From the NCBI GenBank assembly GCA_013390945.1, contig JACAUC010000016.1, positions 1 to 45,567 on the forward strand: DNA of 45,567 nt, in the 5' to 3' direction. Positions within the stretch are counted from its first letter, which is position 1. Every line of letters starts with the position of its first letter. The translations under genes were made by a program, and so were the position numbers. The notes under the pieces were generated by a model. That model was not told the DNA's origin. It made no database searches and saw only the letters and a list, made by a program, of their open reading frames with translations. This DNA is from Candidatus Chloroheliaceae bacterium (GTDB lineage Bacteria; Chloroflexota; Chloroflexia; Chloroheliales; Chloroheliaceae). This document shows, one piece after another, positions 42,999 to 45,567 of the stretch.

Positions 42999-43690
42999 TT
43001 TGAATCGGCTATAATCAGGCCGTCGCGCACTTGGATCAGGCGATGGGCGAGGTGGGCCAAATCGTGATCGTGGGTGACGTAGATGATCGTTTTGCCTTCG
43101 CTGGAGAGGCGGCGGAAGATCTCAAAGACCATCTCCCCGGTTTGGCTATCGAGGTTTCCGGTGGGTTCATCGGCTACGATAATTGGTGGGTCATTGGCTA
43201 GAGCGCGGGCAATCGCTACGCGCTGTTGTTCACCACCGCTCAACTCGCTCGGTAGGTGGTAGGCGTGAGAATCCATTCCCACCATGCGGAGATGTTCGAG
43301 GGCGCGTTCGAGGCGTTCTTTGCCATGAACTTTGGCTCTGCGACCTCGGAGGTGTAGGGGTAAAATTACGTTTTCTAGGGCAGTAAGGGTGGGTAAAAGT
43401 TGAAAGAATTGGAAGACAATGCCGACCTCTGCTCCGCGCCAATGGGCCAGTTGGTTTTCGCTTAGGAGGTTCAAATTCACCTCGGCTATCATTATTTGGC
43501 CCTTGCTAGGACGGTCAATGCCGGTAATCATATTTAGGATGGTGGATTTACCTGAACCGGAGGGGCCAACAATGGCAACGAACTCGCCCGGCTCGATTCG
43601 TAAATCCACACCACGGAGGGCTTGATAATTTCTACGTCCCATTGAGTAGACTTTTTGAACCTGTTGCAGTTCTATCGTAGGCGTAGCCAA
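42995..43690 (-). CDS. ABC transporter ATP-binding protein (LolD/MacB type)
   Basis: A 231-residue ATPase with Walker [13 protein letters not shown], signature [15 protein letters not shown] and Walker [15 protein letters not shown]. It energises the permease encoded next. The TTG start directly abuts the anti-sigma stop codon (TAA then TTG), which implies strict translational coupling and dosage control from the sigma/anti-sigma genes. It is similar in type, but not identical, to the ATPase at 5091-5789, so the window holds two separate MacB-like systems. Confidence 0.93.
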   Translation of the reverse strand: MATPTIELQQVQKVYSMGRRNYQALRGVDLRIEPGEFVAIVGPSGSGKSTILNMITGIDRPSKGQIMIAEVNLNLLSENQLAHWRGAEVGIVFQFFQLLPTLTALENVILPLHLRGRRAKVHGKERLERALEHLRMVGMDSHAYHLPSELSGGEQQRVAIARALANDPPIIVADEPTGNLDSQTGEMVFEIFRRLSSEGKTIIYVTHDHDLAHLAHRLIQVRDGLIIADSN

Positions 43691-44353
43691 TTATTCCAGA
43701 TTACGCTGTGAACCTAACTCGTTTGGGTTGAATTGCCCATCTTCGCCGCTCTTGCGAAAGAAGAACCAGAGTACTATTAATAGGGCGGCGGCAATGATTG
43801 TTCCCACCAGCACTTCAGCCGGGCTTTGGAAAGCATCTATTAGGCTACGGGCAAAGAGGGCAATTCCTTCACTGGTGCTGGCACTCGCCCCGGAAGCCGA
43901 GCCAAGGCCGATTTGCAAAGTATAAATGCCCACGCCCACCGCTAAGACTAGTGCTGCCGCTAACGAGGAGAAGCGCAACACATAGGCACCGGGTGATTTA
44001 GTAGACCGGGGTAAGGTCAGGAGTTTCGCTGATGGAATTAGATGCTCCTCGGCGTTCCGAGAGGTATAGCGCGTTTCGGTTTGGAATTTGGTTTTCACCG
44101 ACGTTTGGGTGCCATTACTGTTTTGAAGCTGAGTCTTTATCACCACTTGTTGCATTATCATCGCCGTAAATTCAGGACGTGGAACTAAGACGCGATCTGT
44201 TTGCAAAGCCTGTGGGATTTCTTTCATTAATTCTATTTTATAGCGGCACTCGCTACAACTAACGATGTGGCACTCTAGCCGCCGGGTTTGAGCGACATTG
44301 AGTAGCCCATCCAGATAGGGCGACATCAGCGCATTCATCTCACGGCAGGACAT
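43691..44353 (-). CDS. Zinc-finger anti-sigma factor, membrane-bound
   Basis: A 220-residue protein. The N-terminus is an anti-sigma domain of the ZAS type with His29, Cys33 and Cys36 (HIVSCSEC) and an earlier conserved Cys3. A linker of about 75 residues leads to a TM helix at about 126-148 and a second at about 181-199. The N-terminal domain should bind and silence the sigma factor encoded just upstream, with release on an envelope or redox signal. Its start overlaps the sigma gene by 14 bp. Two TM helices are unusual; many such proteins have one. Confidence 0.9.
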   Translation of the reverse strand: MSCREMNALMSPYLDGLLNVAQTRRLECHIVSCSECRYKIELMKEIPQALQTDRVLVPRPEFTAMIMQQVVIKTQLQNSNGTQTSVKTKFQTETRYTSRNAEEHLIPSAKLLTLPRSTKSPGAYVLRFSSLAAALVLAVGVGIYTLQIGLGSASGASASTSEGIALFARSLIDAFQSPAEVLVGTIIAAALLIVLWFFFRKSGEDGQFNPNELGSQRNLE

Positions 44354-45275
44354 TTTGATTCCCCCTCATTCGTTTTGCATTACTCTTATTTTCTAAATTT
44401 CTACCTTTGAGCAAATTCCGCTTCCCCCTAGCGTAAAGTTGCTCATCGTCGCTGCGATTTCCCGCCCCACTCCCATTGCGATAGTGTTTATCCAGTTCTT
44501 TGGCAAGTAATTCTCGCGCTCGGAAGAGACGAGTTTTGACTGTACCCACCGACAGACCCGTAGCCTCGGCGATTTCCTCATAAGAGAGATCTTGCCAGTA
44601 GCGTAAGACGGTCACGCCCCGGTATTTGTCCGGCAATTTTTTAAGTAATTCGCGTACTTCATCGCGGGTCTCTCCACTTAGGGCCGTCTCCTCTGGTTCT
44701 GGTTCGTCACTCTGTTTCCAGAAGGCGATGCTATCAATGTCTACGATTGGGCGGCGACGGCGCAACAAGTCAATACAATAGTGTGACGCAATCGAAAGAA
44801 TCCAAGTTGAAAAGCGGCGGCCTGGTTGGTAAGTGGCAAGCTGATTATAGGTTCGCAAGAAGACCTCCTGAGAGGCATCTTCCGCTTCACTAGGGTCGTG
44901 CAACATTCGAGCGCACAGGTTATAAACAGCCACTTTGTAACGATCAATCAATTCGGCAAAGGCTTCGGTATTTCCAGCTAGAACCCGGCTTACAATCGCT
45001 TCCTCCTCGCGATTGGCCTCGTTAACGACTGGAGTGACCAGTGCTTCTGCTTGCCTGCTTTGAGCGGCCTCCATATTATTTGACAAAAAAACATTGGCAA
45101 AGGGACTAGTCGTAACTACAGCACTTGTCACGTCTTCCTCTTTCTCTACCTTGTTAAAGGTCTCTTTTCGACTCTCCTCTACCGAGGGATTGTTCGTATT
45201 TTCAGCCTTACTGTTAGCCACCATCTCGTCCGAGGTGGGCTTGCTAAGCTCTCTTTCGCGCTCCGCTTGATCCAT
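44340..45275 (-). CDS. ECF-family RNA polymerase sigma factor
   Basis: A 311-residue sigma factor. Region 2 spans about 103-173 (FAELIDRYKVAVYNLCARML, the DASQEVFLRTY motif and the RRFSTWILSIASHYCIDLLRR block). Region 4 spans about 202-258 (LPDKYRGVTVLRYWQDLSYEEIAEATGLSVGTVKTRLFRARELL). The 95-residue N-terminal acidic, Asn/Glu-rich extension and the 50-residue basic C-terminal tail are unusual for ECF factors. A later Met (around residue 68) is a possible shorter start. The gene heads a four-gene operon and lies directly after an ECF-type promoter motif, which suggests autoregulation. Confidence 0.93.
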   Translation of the reverse strand: MDQAERERELSKPTSDEMVANSKAENTNNPSVEESRKETFNKVEKEEDVTSAVVTTSPFANVFLSNNMEAAQSRQAEALVTPVVNEANREEEAIVSRVLAGNTEAFAELIDRYKVAVYNLCARMLHDPSEAEDASQEVFLRTYNQLATYQPGRRFSTWILSIASHYCIDLLRRRRPIVDIDSIAFWKQSDEPEPEETALSGETRDEVRELLKKLPDKYRGVTVLRYWQDLSYEEIAEATGLSVGTVKTRLFRARELLAKELDKHYRNGSGAGNRSDDEQLYARGKRNLLKGRNLENKSNAKRMRGNQNVLP

Positions 45276-45318
45276 TGCGTTACGTTCCTTTGCTTTCTGC
45301 TTAGTCAGCTAATATCTA

Positions 45319-45344
45319 TACGTAATTATAGCATAAAAGGTTCC
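45319..45344 (-). promoter_or_regulatory. Overlapping ECF-type and SigA-type promoters of the sigma operon
   Basis: On the minus strand GGAACC (45339-45344), a 16-nt spacer and CGTA (45319-45322) match the ECF pattern (GGAAC...CGT). Inside the spacer lies TGCTATAAT, an extended -10 for the housekeeping sigma (TATAAT at 45325-45330). One would give basal expression and the other autoregulated expression. The start codon is about 45-50 nt downstream. Confidence 0.65.
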
Positions 45345-45370
45345 GCTAACTTTAAGTAGTCCGGTATCTT

Positions 45371-45567
45371 CTCAATAAGTAGGGGTTTATTGAATAAACC
45401 CACCGTAGACCAGCCTCACATTGGGCGTATGCAATACGTCCCTACCGCTGTTTCGGTATTTAATACAGGCTGAGATACCATACCAGCCTCACATTGGGCG
45501 TATGCAATACGCCCCTACCGCTGTTTCGGTATTTAATACAGGCTGAGATACCATACCAGCCTCACAT
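45371..45567. repeat. REP pair and 73-bp tandem repeats, running off the window
   Basis: The left part repeats the 17195-17225 element, including GGGTTTATTGAATAAACCC (45383-45401). From 45411 a 73-bp unit begins CAGCCTCACATTGGGCGTAT and contains the GGGCGTATGCAATACGCCC palindrome. It recurs at 45484 and again at 45557, where the window ends. The first copy has one T inside the palindrome arm. The total copy number cannot be known from this window. Confidence 0.9.

Noticed and set aside
45411..45567. CRISPR-like array
   Set aside because: The 73-bp units are continuous, with no unique spacers between short repeats, and no cas genes lie nearby. The palindromes fit REP elements.

Overview
The window reads as a piece of chromosome from a Chloroflexota-like bacterium. 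GC content looks moderate by eye; it was not computed. The main hints are a class I PHA synthase, a YggT-family protein, several zinc-ribbon or SH3 proteins with one membrane anchor, frequent TTG and GTG starts, and REP-like palindromes of the type common in that phylum. The phylum is an inference from gene character, not from a search. No phage, plasmid or complete insertion sequence is visible.

Layout. 1-2011: a duplicated 3'-end element and a GAF-GAF sensor histidine kinase (-), divergent from a MacB/LolCDE-type ABC permease and ATPase (2321-5789, +). A 36-bp palindromic terminator separates these from the PHA synthase gene (-). 7693-8226 is a gene-free stretch with several hairpins. Then, on the minus strand: an orphan sensor-like protein, chromate transporter chrA, a 38-codon relic, a pseudouridine synthase/rRNA methyltransferase fusion, a glutaredoxin, an SH3 protein and a GH38 alpha-mannosidase. 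After a REP pair come plus-strand genes: ABC-F ATPase, purM, (YggT, minus), C39-like protease, gyrA, a zinc-ribbon membrane protein with a small partner, and a 2-Cys peroxiredoxin. 27722-31762 is a minus-strand three-gene accessory operon (SUMF1-like membrane protein, unknown protein, metzincin-type metalloprotease) behind what looks like a CRP-regulated promoter. 32112-36204 is the ribosomal/transcription block rpmG-secE-nusG-rplK-rplA-[L10 leader]-rplJ-rplL. 36632-40502 is a peptide-type ABC importer (binding lipoprotein and two permeases) without ATPases. 40656-45275 is a sigma factor/anti-sigma factor/ABC ATPase/permease operon.

How the parts work together. Housekeeping genes carry textbook signals: TTGACA-N17-TATAAT before the peroxiredoxin gene, TTGACC-N17-TATAAT before gyrA, and an L10-leader attenuator before rplJL. 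The ECF sigma factor is encoded with its membrane anti-sigma factor and a MacB-like exporter. Its promoter region contains an ECF-type motif (GGAACC-N16-CGTA), so the operon is probably a self-regulated envelope-stress module.

Most interesting. (1) The metalloprotease/SUMF1-like operon has a perfect TGTGA-N6-TCACA site centred about 40 bp before its predicted transcription start. I do not recognise it as a described system. (2) A dispersed repeat family has spread in frame inside the ABC-F coding region and also lies at the 3' end of the permease gene ending at 40502. (3) RluA and RlmI domains are fused. (4) A hairpin-rich gap at 7800-8100 may encode an RNA. (5) Several genes show 3'-end or linker duplications: the histidine kinase, peroxiredoxin, nusG and the peptide-binding protein.
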